Assembly: GCA_021414065.1 (NCBI GenBank)
Contig: JAIOPE010000095.1
Coordinates: 1-41,610 of the forward strand
Reading direction: 5' to 3'
DNA from: Planctomycetota bacterium
GTDB taxonomy: Bacteria; Planctomycetota; JAJSAM01; JAJVHW01
Length of the DNA: 41,610 bases
Below, in pieces: positions 33,022 through 41,610 of the stretch (its first letter is position 1; every line of letters begins with the position of its first letter). Below the pieces are notes generated by a model that saw nothing but the letters and a program-made list of their open reading frames with translations, was not told where the DNA came from and ran no database searches. The position numbers were made by a program, and so were the translations under genes.

Positions 33022-34191
33022 GTGAGCGCCCCCGCGACAGCGAAGACCCCAGGACCCCCGCGCAAGCGCGTGCTTCTCGTGCTCGCGGGCGCGGCCGACC
33101 GTGTCGGCACCTCGCCCCAGGATGGAACGCCGCTCGCCGACGCCGAGACGCCCGGGCTCGACCAGATGGCCCGCCTCGGACGGGCCGGGACCTTCGTTCT
33201 CGAAGCGTCCACGCCGTGGAATGGATTCATGGCACTGCTCGGTCTCGACGGCGACGTCGCCGCGCTCGGGCCGATCGAGGCGCTCGGCGCAGGCGTCGTC
33301 GTGCCCCCCGGGTCAGCGGCGTGGCGCGCGGACTTCGTGACGATGGACGACGCGGGCCTCTCCGATCCGACTGCCGGGAAGGTCAACGAGCCCGCCGCGA
33401 CGGCGTTGCTCGATGTCGCGCGCGCCGCTCTCCCGGGGGTCGCGCTGCACCGCCTCGAAGGGCATCGCAACCTGGCGGTCGCCGACGGACCGCCCGAGTT
33501 CGCCTCGTCGCCGTGGGAGATGATCGGGCGGCGCGCCGTCTCCGGGCTCGACGCACGAGGTCGCATTCCCGCGTGGTTCGACGCCGCCCGCCGCGTGCTC
33601 GAAGCGCACGACGTGAACCACGTCCGCGTGGACCTGCTCCAGAACCCGGCGAACGCACTGTGGTTCCACGGCGGCGGCGTGGCTGTAGCGGGCGGGCTCC
33701 GGTCCGCTCTCGCCGGACAGGACGCAGTCCTCGTCGGCCGCGGTCGCGTGACCGCAGGACTCGCCACGGCACTCGGTTGGCGCGCGTGCGTCGTGGACGG
33801 CGACGACGAGGCGCTCGCGGCCGAAGCGCTTACGGCGATTGCTACGGCCGACCTGGTGGTCGTCCGCACCGAGACGCCGCTGTGGGCCGCCGCGGCGTCC
33901 GGCACCGCGGGGCGCCGCGACGCGATCTCCGTTGCCGACGCCCGACTCGTCCGCCCGATCCTCGGAGCACTCGAAGAGTGCGATGCGTACGCGTTCGCCG
34001 TCGCGTCGGACTGCGTGCTCGCATCCGACACGCGCGCGTTGCTCCAGCGTCCGTCGCCGATCGTCGTCGTGACTTCCGACAACGCCCCTCCCCACGACGG
34101 GGCTCCCGTGCGGTTCAGCGAGTACGTGTGTGAGCGAAGCGGCTTCCACGTGCAGGGCGGTCAGGGCCTCGCGGCTTTGCTCGCGCCGTAA
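33022..34191 (+). CDS. Archaeal-type phosphoglycerate mutase (ApgM)-like protein, probably catalytically altered
   Basis: 389 residues from GTG 33022, near the usual 400. The family outline is clear: an opening beta-strand followed by GAADR, DGTPLADAETPGLDQMARLGRAG, ALGPIEALGAGVVVPPG, DFVTMDD and LEGHRNLAV. Several key positions differ from the ApgM pattern as I know it. The metal-binding Asp of LDG is Ala22 (LAGAADR). The P-G-S-D motif with the catalytic Ser is PWNGFMALLG (residues 65-74), with no Ser. The GRGPFEA and DRRAGR arginines are ALGPIEA and DPTAGK. The late DHSTP-type metal ligands read SDNAPP. It may therefore be a pseudoenzyme or have a new function. It is divergent from the pyrophosphatase-like gene, with 132 bp between. 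Confidence 0.85.
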   Translation: MSAPATAKTPGPPRKRVLLVLAGAADRVGTSPQDGTPLADAETPGLDQMARLGRAGTFVLEASTPWNGFMALLGLDGDVAALGPIEALGAGVVVPPGSAAWRADFVTMDDAGLSDPTAGKVNEPAATALLDVARAALPGVALHRLEGHRNLAVADGPPEFASSPWEMIGRRAVSGLDARGRIPAWFDAARRVLEAHDVNHVRVDLLQNPANALWFHGGGVAVAGGLRSALAGQDAVLVGRGRVTAGLATALGWRACVVDGDDEALAAEALTAIATADLVVVRTETPLWAAAASGTAGRRDAISVADARLVRPILGALEECDAYAFAVASDCVLASDTRALLQRPSPIVVVTSDNAPPHDGAPVRFSEYVCERSGFHVQGGQGLAALLAP

Positions 34192-34530
34192 GCACGCTCG
34201 GCTGCGCTCCGGTGAGCCGGCTGCAAGACGGGCCAACTCCACGGAGAGAGTTGCGCGCCGAGCCCAACGCAGCAGCCGGCCGGTCTCGGCGAAACGGGAG
34301 TAGCAGCGGCGAAGTCGGTGTGCGGCTTGTGCACTCTCATGCACCGCTCGTTCGCGACTCGACGACCGCAAGCGGCGTGGCCAAGCGTGTCACTTGCTCT
34401 CGGACGGCCACCAACTGCGCTCCCGTCCCGGTCGGTTCAGCGCGGCGAATGCACGCGCACCGCTGCACTCGCCGACACCTCGTCGTCGGAGAGTCCGTCG
34501 GTCGCGCGCAATCCCGGCGTCGCGGAATCG
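34192..34530. other. Gene-free stretch between convergent genes
   Basis: 339 nt before the terminator hairpin. The frames that cross it have no family-like sequence and no ribosome binding site. I see short inverted segments such as GCCGGC only, and no RNA gene. Confidence 0.5.
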
Positions 34531-34534
34531 AAAC

Positions 34535-34560
34535 GGGGGAGGAGCGGGTGCTCCTCCCCC
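34535..34560 (-). terminator. Rho-independent-like terminator for the TIG/FG-GAP gene
   Basis: A perfect 11-bp stem GGGGGAGGAGC / GCTCCTCCCCC with a 4-nt loop lies 19 bp beyond the stop codon of the minus-strand gene. On that strand the stem is followed by GTTTCG, a weak T-tract, so minus-strand termination is the best reading. Confidence 0.75.
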
Positions 34561-34579
34561 GTGACGATTCGCGTCCGGG

Positions 34580-37500
34580 CTACTTGTCGGTACGTACAGC
34601 CCTGGTGTGCGGGGCGGTCGCGCCGGCCGTGACCGACCGAGAGACCACGAAGTCCAGCGCTCCGTCGCCGTCGATGTCACCGATCGTCATGGCAGTCCCG
34701 TCGAAGTGCTCGGTGGGCTTGTTCACGTTGTTCGCGATCAGGCCCGAGAGGAACTGCGTGAAGATGCCGGAGGTGCTCGCGACGACCTCGTTCCGGAAGA
34801 TCCGGAACGCGCTCGACGAACCGCTCGGCGAGGCCTTCGCCACCGTGATCAGGTCGGTGTCGCCGTCCTGGTCCACGTCGGCGAAGCCGATCGCGGACGC
34901 CTGGAACCGGTCGGTCGCAGATGCCACGGGCAAGGTCTGCGTCGTGATGTTCTGGAAGTCGCCCGGATCGCTCGGCAGCACGGACGGCTTGAAACGCAGC
35001 AACCGAAGCGCCGACGTCGAACCGGTGAGACCCGTCGGGTCGGCCTTCGCGATCGCGATCACGCCGAAGCCGTTGCCGTCCGGATATCCGGGCTGACCGA
35101 TCGCGATGGCGTCGGCCTTGAAGTTGTCGGACGCTGCGAGGCTCTGGATCTTGTCTGTGACGTCGAAGATGTTCGAGCCGTCGATGCCGACCTTGTTGAT
35201 CGCCACCTGCAGCGACGACGTGAGAGAGCCCTCGCGCTTGACGTCGGCGTTGCTCAGGATGGCGAAGTCAGGCTTGCCGTCGCCGTCGAGCGGACCCACC
35301 GCGATCTTCTGCCCGGAGAACGGCGTGAACTTGCCGCGGCAGGAGTTGGCGCAGACCGGCACGGTGACGCCGGGCGGCGGGTTGAAGATCGGCACCGTGA
35401 TGCCGCTCTTGCGAGGGAAGAAGCTCTGCTGGTACTTGTACCGGCCGAGGCCGGAGCGCGCGGCGGGGTCCCACTTGAAGACACGCGTGTTGCCCCAGTA
35501 GAAGCTGTACGTGTACCCGCCGCTGTACGGAGAAGCGCAGTACGGCGTGCACGACACGTAGAAGTTCTCGAAGCCCTCCACACCGTTCGCGCCCTTGCGA
35601 TCCGTGGTGATGATGATCTCCGGGATGCCGCCGTTCGACAGGTCGAGGTCGCCGACCCACATGTCGAGCCCGCGCCAGGCGTCCTTGTCGTTCTGACCGC
35701 TCGTGCCGTACAGGTACGACATGGTCCGGATGGGGGCCATCAGGTCCGGCGTGCGGTCGCGGAAAGCGCGATCCGAGGACGACCCGCCGGAGATCCGCTT
35801 CTCGTTGACGAGGAGTCGTACGTGGCTCTTGGTGTCCACCGGCGGGTACTTGTCGGAGTTCGTCACGATGACGATGTCCGGGTAGCCGTCCTGCGTGATG
35901 TCCGTGACCCAGATGCGGTCCGCGCGCCAGTCGTCTTCGTTGGCGACGACCGCGGGCATCGCGAGGGTGGTGACGTCGGTGAAGGCGCCGTTCCCGGCGT
36001 TGCGGAGCACACGCGTCTCCGACGTGGCTGCGAGCGTGGTCGCACCGCCGCGGCGGGAGAGGAACAGGTCGAGGTCGCCGTCCTTGTCCATGTCCGCGAG
36101 CGTCGTCGTCCATGCGTCGAAGCCGTCCGCGCCGCCGCCGATGCCGAGCGTCGCGGTGAAGTCGGCGAACGAGTAGTACGCGAAGGAGCGCGTCGGCGTC
36201 TGGTAGCCGTTCACGTCGCGCACGTACACGCGGTAGACACCCTTCGCTCGCACGGGCGCCACGAACTGGTGGAGCCCGACGCTCTTGAACGTCGTCTGCG
36301 ACGCGGTGATCTCCTCGTAGCCCGAGTTGTCGAGCGGAGGGGTTGCGCCGCCGCCGCTTCCCTGCGTGAGCTCGAGGAAGACCTTGTCCGTCGAGAGGAA
36401 GTTCGACCCGCTGACGTACATCGTCTCGCCGCCGAGGACGGGCACGAGTCCGGGCGTGACCCGGTTGATCGCGGCGGTGCTGCTCAGAGTGAGGCGCTGC
36501 GTGAGTTCCGCGAACCGCTGGGTGTCCACGTCCTGGACCTGGACTGCGTACTCGCCCGCGATCAGGAAGTTGAGCGGCATCTGGAACTGGAGCGTCGAAG
36601 GCGTGATCGAGCCGAGCGGGAAGGAGATCGGCGGTTCGATGATCTGACTCGCAGTGAGGCTGCGGAACCGGATCTTCATGCCGTTCAGCTTCGCGTTGAA
36701 GTTCGCGCCCGTGATGTTCACGGGGAACCCGCCGGCGGCAGAGCCCACGATCGGATCGATCGTGTAGGCCTCCGGGGGCGGCACCACGGCGAAGCCGCCG
36801 GTGAGCACGGCCGACTGCCCGGTGGAACTCGTGACCCGGATGTCGTAGTCGCCCTCGGGGAGTTTGTCTTCGGGCGGCGTCGTGAACCGGACCGACGCGT
36901 TCTTGCCGGTCAGCACCGTGACCACGTCGGCCGGATCGATCAGGATCCGCCCCAGTCGGACGGCGAGCGCGCCGGTCGGGTTCGCCTCATCGACGACGTT
37001 CGTCGTGCCGAGCACCACCTGGATGTTCGGCCCGCCGCGCGCGGGGTTCACGGAGATGATCGACGGCTCTTCCCGCGCGAACGCCGTCTTGAGCGGCTTC
37101 GCCGCCTTCGGCAGCGTGAGCGACGACTTGAAGGTGACCTTCGTGGACGGAGTCACCGGGTCGGCCTGGAACACGAATGTGTAGCCGCCGAGCAGCGACG
37201 CCGCCGGGATGGGGATCTTCGTGATCGTGACGGACTTGCCGGGCTTCACGGACGGGACGCCCGCGGAAAGCGCGCGGCCCGACGGGTCCGTCAGCGACAG
37301 ATAGCTCGGCGTGCCGCCCTTGAACGTCAGGCTGGCGGTCATCGACGTGCCGCCGGCACCCGGCACGACGAAGCGGTACTGCCCGTTCACGTCGGGCGTG
37401 GCGTTCGAGTTCGCCGAAGCCGGAGGCGCGCCGTACTTCGCGGAGAGCGTGTACGCGCCCGCGGTGCGGGGGTTCGTGAAATCGTAGATGACCCGCTGCG

Positions 37501-37993
37501 TCTCGATCTTGTCCGTGGTGGGATCGTCGCCTTCGTTCACGTCGGGCGTGGCGGGGTTGTCCTTGATGAGCTTCCCGGGGAACCCGCCCTTCACGCGGAT
37601 CGTCCACGAGCCGGTGACGTCGCACTTGTAGGCGATCTTCACGGTCTTCCCCGGCTTGAGCGAGGGGCCCGGCACCGGAGAGATCTTCGCGCCGCCGGCG
37701 ATCGTCACGACCGTCCCGTCGGGCCGGATGAGGTCCACGAACGGGATCAGCGCCGACGACTTCGGCGAGGCGACGACGATCGATAGCGTCTGGCCCGAGT
37801 AGCCGTCCACCGTGTAGTCGTCCACGTCGTCGTTCGGGTGGAACGTGTTCCCGATCTCGGCGGTGACCTTCGACCCGCTGGGCACGAACGTGCCCTTGCC
37901 GAGGGCTTCCTGGTCACCGAGTGCGCCCGGTGCGAGCGCAGACAGCAGCAGCGTTGCGGCGAACAGCGCCGAGGCGGAGCGGAGTCGGGGCAT
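34580..37993 (-). CDS. Large secreted protein with TIG domains and FG-GAP/VCBS repeats
   Basis: 1137 residues from ATG 37993, chosen because GGGAG lies 6 nt upstream and it starts directly at a signal peptide (residues 1-26, LFAATLLLSALAPGALG). Residues 30-135 and 165-300 resemble bacterial pre-peptidase C-terminal beta domains (DDVDDYTVDGYSGQTLSIVV). About 310-620 hold three IPT/TIG immunoglobulin-like domains, for example YTIDPIVGSAAGGFPVNITG and VTPGLVPVLGGETMYVSGS. From about 625 to the end run FG-GAP/VCBS-type repeats with calcium-binding DxDxDG loops: DMDKDGDLD, DITQDGYPD, PLDGDGKPD, DVDQDGDTD and DIDGDGALD. This is a cell-surface or extracellular protein, probably a beta-propeller for adhesion or binding. 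No enzyme motif is visible. Confidence 0.9.
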   Translation of the reverse strand: MPRLRSASALFAATLLLSALAPGALGDQEALGKGTFVPSGSKVTAEIGNTFHPNDDVDDYTVDGYSGQTLSIVVASPKSSALIPFVDLIRPDGTVVTIAGGAKISPVPGPSLKPGKTVKIAYKCDVTGSWTIRVKGGFPGKLIKDNPATPDVNEGDDPTTDKIETQRVIYDFTNPRTAGAYTLSAKYGAPPASANSNATPDVNGQYRFVVPGAGGTSMTASLTFKGGTPSYLSLTDPSGRALSAGVPSVKPGKSVTITKIPIPAASLLGGYTFVFQADPVTPSTKVTFKSSLTLPKAAKPLKTAFAREEPSIISVNPARGGPNIQVVLGTTNVVDEANPTGALAVRLGRILIDPADVVTVLTGKNASVRFTTPPEDKLPEGDYDIRVTSSTGQSAVLTGGFAVVPPPEAYTIDPIVGSAAGGFPVNITGANFNAKLNGMKIRFRSLTASQIIEPPISFPLGSITPSTLQFQMPLNFLIAGEYAVQVQDVDTQRFAELTQRLTLSSTAAINRVTPGLVPVLGGETMYVSGSNFLSTDKVFLELTQGSGGGATPPLDNSGYEEITASQTTFKSVGLHQFVAPVRAKGVYRVYVRDVNGYQTPTRSFAYYSFADFTATLGIGGGADGFDAWTTTLADMDKDGDLDLFLSRRGGATTLAATSETRVLRNAGNGAFTDVTTLAMPAVVANEDDWRADRIWVTDITQDGYPDIVIVTNSDKYPPVDTKSHVRLLVNEKRISGGSSSDRAFRDRTPDLMAPIRTMSYLYGTSGQNDKDAWRGLDMWVGDLDLSNGGIPEIIITTDRKGANGVEGFENFYVSCTPYCASPYSGGYTYSFYWGNTRVFKWDPAARSGLGRYKYQQSFFPRKSGITVPIFNPPPGVTVPVCANSCRGKFTPFSGQKIAVGPLDGDGKPDFAILSNADVKREGSLTSSLQVAINKVGIDGSNIFDVTDKIQSLAASDNFKADAIAIGQPGYPDGNGFGVIAIAKADPTGLTGSTSALRLLRFKPSVLPSDPGDFQNITTQTLPVASATDRFQASAIGFADVDQDGDTDLITVAKASPSGSSSAFRIFRNEVVASTSGIFTQFLSGLIANNVNKPTEHFDGTAMTIGDIDGDGALDFVVSRSVTAGATAPHTRAVRTDK

Positions 37994-38059
37994 CTGAGTC
38001 TCCCTGTGGCGCCCGAGCGGGCGTGCGGTCATGTCAGTTCAAGAACGTCGAGTCATCGA

Positions 38060-38078
38060 ATCATACGGGTCCGGACCC
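38060..38078 (-). promoter_or_regulatory. Promoter/operator candidate upstream of the TIG/FG-GAP gene
   Basis: On the minus strand, GGGTCCGGACCC (a perfect 12-nt palindrome, 38067-38078) directly precedes a TATGAT hexamer (38065-38060), five of six matches to a -10 box, about 67 bp before the start codon. No -35 box is recognisable at normal spacing, so activator dependence or an operator role for the palindrome is possible. Confidence 0.3.
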
Positions 38079-38237
38079 AGTGCGACGGGGCGGTCACCGC
38101 TTCCCCAGGCTCTGGCACGGCGCCGCAAACGCCGGTTGGCTGCCTGGCAAGACTCGGTCAGTGTACCCGAACCTGCGCGGCGTGCCCCCTTCCGTTACGA
38201 TCGTGGGACGTCGGAGCGCGGTAGAACCTCGGGGACC

Positions 38238-40922
38238 ATGACCGAGGAACTCTCCGCACGCTACGACCCCCAGTCCGTCGAGCCCCGTTGGATCGAGACT
38301 TGGGCCCGCGACGTCAATCGCGCCGACGCCTCGTCGCCGGCAGCCCGCGACGGGAAGCGGTTCGTCGTCATGATCCCGCCGCCGAACGTCACGGGCGCCC
38401 TCCACATGGGGCACGCGCTGAACAACACGTTGCAGGACGTGCTCGTCCGGTTCCACCGCATGAAGGGGTTCGAGACCCTTTGGCTGCCGGGCACGGACCA
38501 CGCCGGGATCGCGACGCAGGCCGTCGTCGAGAAGAAGCTCTTCCAGGAGAAGAAGCTGACGCGCGAGGGCATGGGCCGCGAGGCCTTCCTCGGCCAGATC
38601 TGGGAGTGGAAGGGGCTCTACGAGACCCGCATCCTCGGTCAGCTCCGCCGCCTCGGCTGCTCCTGCGATTGGTCCCGCACGAAGTTCACGATGGACGCCG
38701 ACCTCTCTCGCGCCGTGCGGGAGGCGTTCGTGCGTCTCTGGGAGCGGGGGCTCGTGTACCGCGGCGCCCGGCTCGTCAACTGGGACTGCGCTCTCAAGAC
38801 CGCGGTGTCGGACGACGAGATCGAGTACGTCACCCAGAAGGGCAAGCTCTGGCGGATGAAGTACCCCGTGAAGGGGATGCCCGACCGGTTCATCACGGTG
38901 GCGACGACGCGGCCCGAGACGATGCTGGGCGACACCGGGGTGGCCGTCCACCCGGACGACGAGCGCTGGGCCGATCTGATCGGAGCGACCGTGTTGCTCC
39001 CGTTGGTGGACCGAGAGATCCCCGTGGTGGCCGACCCGACGATCGAGCGCGGCTTCGGCACCGGCGCCGTGAAGATCACCCCCGGCCACGACGCGAGCGA
39101 CTACGAGCGTGGCCAGCGGTTCGGCCTGCCCATCGTGTCGATCCTGAACGCCGACGGCACGCTCAACGCAAACGCGGGCCGCTTCCAGGGGCTGACCCGC
39201 GAGAAGGCCCGCACGGCCGTCGTCGAGGCGTTTGAAGCGCTCGGGCTGCTCGACGGCGTGCAGGACATCGACCACAACATCGCCGTGAGCGATCGCAGCA
39301 AGACCGCGATCGAGCCGATCGTCTCCGAGCAGTGGTTCGTGAAGATGGAACCGCTCGCCGCGCCGGCGATCGCCGCGGTGAAGACCGGGCGCTTGCGCTT
39401 CGTGCCGGAGCGGTGGACCAAGGTCTACCTCGACTGGCTTGAGAACGTGCGCGACTGGTGCATCAGCCGCCAGCTCTGGTGGGGGCACCGCATCCCCGTG
39501 TGGTACGACGAGGACGGCGTGCCCGTCGCGTCGCGCGACGACCTCGCGATCGGCTCGGCGCACCCATCGACCGGCAAGCCGATCGTGCGGCAAGACGACG
39601 ACGTGCTCGACACCTGGGCGTCGTCGTGGCTCTGGCCCTTCGCCACGCTCGGCTGGCCCGCGCGCACCGAGGACCTGGCGGCGTTCTATCCGACGCAGCA
39701 GCTCTTCACGTCGCGCGAGATCATCTACCTGTGGGTCGCCCGCATGGTGATGGCCGGCTATGCGTTCATGGACCACCTGCCGGAGGAGCAGCGCTGCCCG
39801 TTCGACGTGGTGTACATCCACGCGACCGTGCTCGACGCGCAGGGCCGCCGCATGTCGAAGAGCGCCGGCAACGGCATCGACCCGATGGACATGATCGCCC
39901 TGTATGGCGCCGACGCGGTCCGCTTCACGCTGGCGTACCTGACCACCGAGGGCCAGGACGTGAAGCTCGACCCGAAGCGGTTCGAGATGGGCCGCAACTT
40001 CGTGAACAAGGTCTGGAACGCGTCGCGCTTCGTGCAGTCGAAGGCGCTCGTGGGATGGACGCCCGGCGCAGTCGCCGCCGAGCTCCGTCTCGAGGACCGT
40101 TGGATCCGCGCGGAGTTCGCGAAGGCGCACCGCCGCGTCACCGAGTCGCTCCGGAGCCACCGCTTCAACGACGCCGCCGAGACGATCTACTCGTTCGCGT
40201 GGGACTCGTTCTGCGACTGGTACCTGGAACTCGTCAAGCCGCGCCTCGAAGAGGGCGGCGCTGCGGCCGAGGGCGCCCGCACGACGCTTCTCCATGTGCT
40301 GACGGGCGTCATCCGCCTCCTCCACCCGATCGCGCCGCACGCGACGGAGGAGATCTGGGCGCAACTCCGCCCGTGGCACGGCCACGAGGGGCACCTCGCG
40401 AAGGCCGCCTGGGGCGACGAGACCTTCACCGACGCCGCGGCGTGTGACGCAATGGCCGCGGTGCAGGACGTCGTGCGCGCGGTCCGCAACCTCCGCAAGG
40501 AGGGCGGCGTGTCCGACAAGGAGAAGGTGGACGTGCTCGTCGTGCCGAACGACGCCGGCGCCAGCGCCGCCGACGCGCTCCGTTCGCAGGCCGCGCAGAT
40601 CACGCGCCTCGCGCAGGCGTCGTCGCTCCGCGTCGAGCGCGGCGCCGCGCCGCCGAAGGCCAACGCGTCGCAGGTGCTGCCGTTCGCCGACGTGTTCATC
40701 GACCTCGCCGGCAAGATCGACGTCGCCGCCGAGCGTGAGCGCCTGTCGAAGGAGATCGCGAAGGCCGAGCAGTCCCTGGCGCAGGCCCGGGGCAAGCTGT
40801 CGAGCGAGGTGTTCGTCGCTCGCGCCAAGCCCGAGGTCGTCCAGGCCGAGCGCGACCGCGTCATCGAGTTCGAGAACCGAATCGCGCGGCTCGGGAGCCT
40901 GCTGGCCAACCTGGGGGCGTGA
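38238..40922 (+). CDS. valS: Valyl-tRNA synthetase
   Basis: 894 residues from ATG 38238, typical for bacterial ValRS. The HIGH motif is HMGH near residues 56-59, within PPPNVTGALHMGHALNN. The editing (CP1) domain has TTRPETMLGDTGVAVHP, and the zinc-free connective region follows. The KMSKS motif appears as RMSKS near residue 540 (GRRMSKSAGNGIDP). The anticodon-binding helical bundle follows, and residues from about 830 form the C-terminal coiled-coil arm (ERERLSKEIAKAEQSL, ERDRVIEFENRIARLGSLL), which contacts tRNA. It charges tRNA-Val in the cytoplasm. It is divergent from the TIG/FG-GAP gene across 244 bp. No T-box leader is visible. Confidence 0.98.
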   Translation: MTEELSARYDPQSVEPRWIETWARDVNRADASSPAARDGKRFVVMIPPPNVTGALHMGHALNNTLQDVLVRFHRMKGFETLWLPGTDHAGIATQAVVEKKLFQEKKLTREGMGREAFLGQIWEWKGLYETRILGQLRRLGCSCDWSRTKFTMDADLSRAVREAFVRLWERGLVYRGARLVNWDCALKTAVSDDEIEYVTQKGKLWRMKYPVKGMPDRFITVATTRPETMLGDTGVAVHPDDERWADLIGATVLLPLVDREIPVVADPTIERGFGTGAVKITPGHDASDYERGQRFGLPIVSILNADGTLNANAGRFQGLTREKARTAVVEAFEALGLLDGVQDIDHNIAVSDRSKTAIEPIVSEQWFVKMEPLAAPAIAAVKTGRLRFVPERWTKVYLDWLENVRDWCISRQLWWGHRIPVWYDEDGVPVASRDDLAIGSAHPSTGKPIVRQDDDVLDTWASSWLWPFATLGWPARTEDLAAFYPTQQLFTSREIIYLWVARMVMAGYAFMDHLPEEQRCPFDVVYIHATVLDAQGRRMSKSAGNGIDPMDMIALYGADAVRFTLAYLTTEGQDVKLDPKRFEMGRNFVNKVWNASRFVQSKALVGWTPGAVAAELRLEDRWIRAEFAKAHRRVTESLRSHRFNDAAETIYSFAWDSFCDWYLELVKPRLEEGGAAAEGARTTLLHVLTGVIRLLHPIAPHATEEIWAQLRPWHGHEGHLAKAAWGDETFTDAAACDAMAAVQDVVRAVRNLRKEGGVSDKEKVDVLVVPNDAGASAADALRSQAAQITRLAQASSLRVERGAAPPKANASQVLPFADVFIDLAGKIDVAAERERLSKEIAKAEQSLAQARGKLSSEVFVARAKPEVVQAERDRVIEFENRIARLGSLLANLGA

Positions 40923-41413
40923 CGGCTCGGGGTGTGAGGGCTGGCGTCAGCGAAGCCAGCGGGCGTGAAAGCGCCTGAGGGTCAGGGCCGGCTGATAGAC
41001 GGGCAGGCGACGGCGTTGGACGCGCCGTGCGGGACGCCGATCCTCGGACGTAGCGCCCTGTGCGGCCTGTGGCGCGCGGCTTACACGGTCTCCGCACCTC
41101 TGCACGATCGTTTGCCTTGATTCGGGCTCGCGACCTGGTGTTGGACGTGCGACACCCCGGCCGTCGGCGTCGCATGCGCCGCGCTGATGGATCCGCGTCG
41201 GGGCCCCTCGGCGCGCGCATGGTCTGCGTCCGAAGCGAGTCGCGCGGGCAGTCGGAATCGAGCGGCGGCCTCCGGGCGCTGGGAGGTAAGGGGAAGGAAC
41301 CTCCAAGATCGTTGGCATTCCTCGGCGACGGCGGTCGTTGTTCCCCGCAGAGAGGCCACTCAGGACCGGCTTCGGTCGGCCTCGCGCGAGCAACTGGGAA
41401 TCGGAGAACATCC
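40923..41413. other. Gene-free stretch after valS
   Basis: 491 nt. Just after the valS stop, GCTGGC-(9 nt)-GCCAGC (40940-40960) forms a 6-bp hairpin without a T-tract and may help end valS transcription. The remainder shows no reading frame with family-like sequence, no tRNA-like arm and no clear promoter for the gene at 41414. Confidence 0.5.
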
Positions 41414-41610
41414 ATGAGCAGCAACGGAAGTCGTGGCGAGGGCGCGGGACGCACGGTGCTCGGCGTGCCGCTCGTGGTGGGCCTCGTCATCGGCCTCGGG
41501 CTCACGGTGCTCGTCGTCGGCCAGGCGGCCGGCGCGGACCAGAGAGTCGCGAGCCTCTCGACCAAGTGCAAGGCGACGCGCTCGGACACGGACCACCGCG
41601 ACTTCCTCGA
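41414..41610 (+). CDS. Membrane-anchored protein, N-terminal part (runs off right edge)
   Basis: 65 complete codons from ATG 41414 to the edge, with GGAGA 7 nt upstream. A polar Ser/Gly/Arg-rich head of about 15 residues is followed by one strong membrane helix at residues 15-37 (VLGVPLVVGLVIGLGLTVLVV) and then a polar region (DQRVASLSTKCKATRSD). With no cleavage site and a positive head, it is probably a signal-anchored inner-membrane protein with its C-terminal part outside the cytoplasm. The visible part is too short for a family call. Confidence 0.65.
   Translation, partial: MSSNGSRGEGAGRTVLGVPLVVGLVIGLGLTVLVVGQAAGADQRVASLSTKCKATRSDTDHRDFL

Noticed and set aside
34607..37786. A 1059-codon plus-strand frame
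   Set aside because: Antisense of the TIG/FG-GAP gene, whose signal peptide, ribosome binding site and DxDxDG loops are clear.
38094..40394. A 766-codon minus-strand frame
   Set aside because: Antisense of valS; no family-like sequence.

Overview
The window is a GC-rich (by eye about 70%), tightly packed bacterial chromosome segment with about 27 protein genes, two of them cut by the window edges, and a cluster of tRNA-like RNA elements. No rRNA, CRISPR array or intact transposase gene was seen. Kdo genes (kdsA, kdsB), a SurA-like periplasmic isomerase and many signal peptides point to a Gram-negative envelope. The prenyltransferase-fold, HEAT-repeat and FG-GAP secreted proteins, an ECF sigma factor fused to a membrane anchor, and a FliA/WhiG-type sigma factor without flagellar genes all suit Planctomycetota. 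That assignment is an inference from gene content.

Layout. 1-1013: N-terminal part of a low-complexity DRP-repeat protein (minus). 1195-5962: secreted toroid protein, a small protein with a perfect ribosome binding site, and the sigma-membrane fusion. 5999-9648: RluD-like pseudouridine synthase (minus), a polytopic membrane protein and a membrane-anchored HEAT protein. 9649-17149 (minus): a translationally overlapping trio (secreted LTxxQ-like protein plus two related metallophosphatases), a SurA-like isomerase and a 5'-nucleotidase-like secreted enzyme. 17272-23145 (plus): a glycosyltransferase pair, a lipoprotein, kdsB, pyrG and a DUF1844-like gene, the last three overlapping.

23183-29254 is the most notable region: an RNA-repair locus. 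rtcR (minus) diverges from a plus-strand unit made of a candidate sigma-54 promoter, a 29-bp perfect inverted repeat, a tandem array of tRNA-like elements without normal anticodon loops, a TM-less slipin/SPFH protein, rtcB ligase and rtcA cyclase. A third copy of the 29-nt repeat abuts the rtcB ribosome binding site. In known systems RtcR senses RNA fragments and activates sigma-54 transcription of rtcBA, RtcB joins 3'-phosphate or 2',3'-cyclic-phosphate ends to 5'-OH ends, and RtcA makes cyclic phosphate ends. The array could be substrate, decoy, or ligand for the sensor.

29628-41610: FliA/WhiG-like sigma factor; a minus-strand unit of a degenerate pyrophosphatase-like protein, a lipid-kinase-family protein and kdsA; a phosphoglycerate-mutase-like protein that appears to lack catalytic residues; a 1137-residue secreted TIG/FG-GAP protein with a clear terminator; valS; and the start of a membrane-anchored protein at the right edge.
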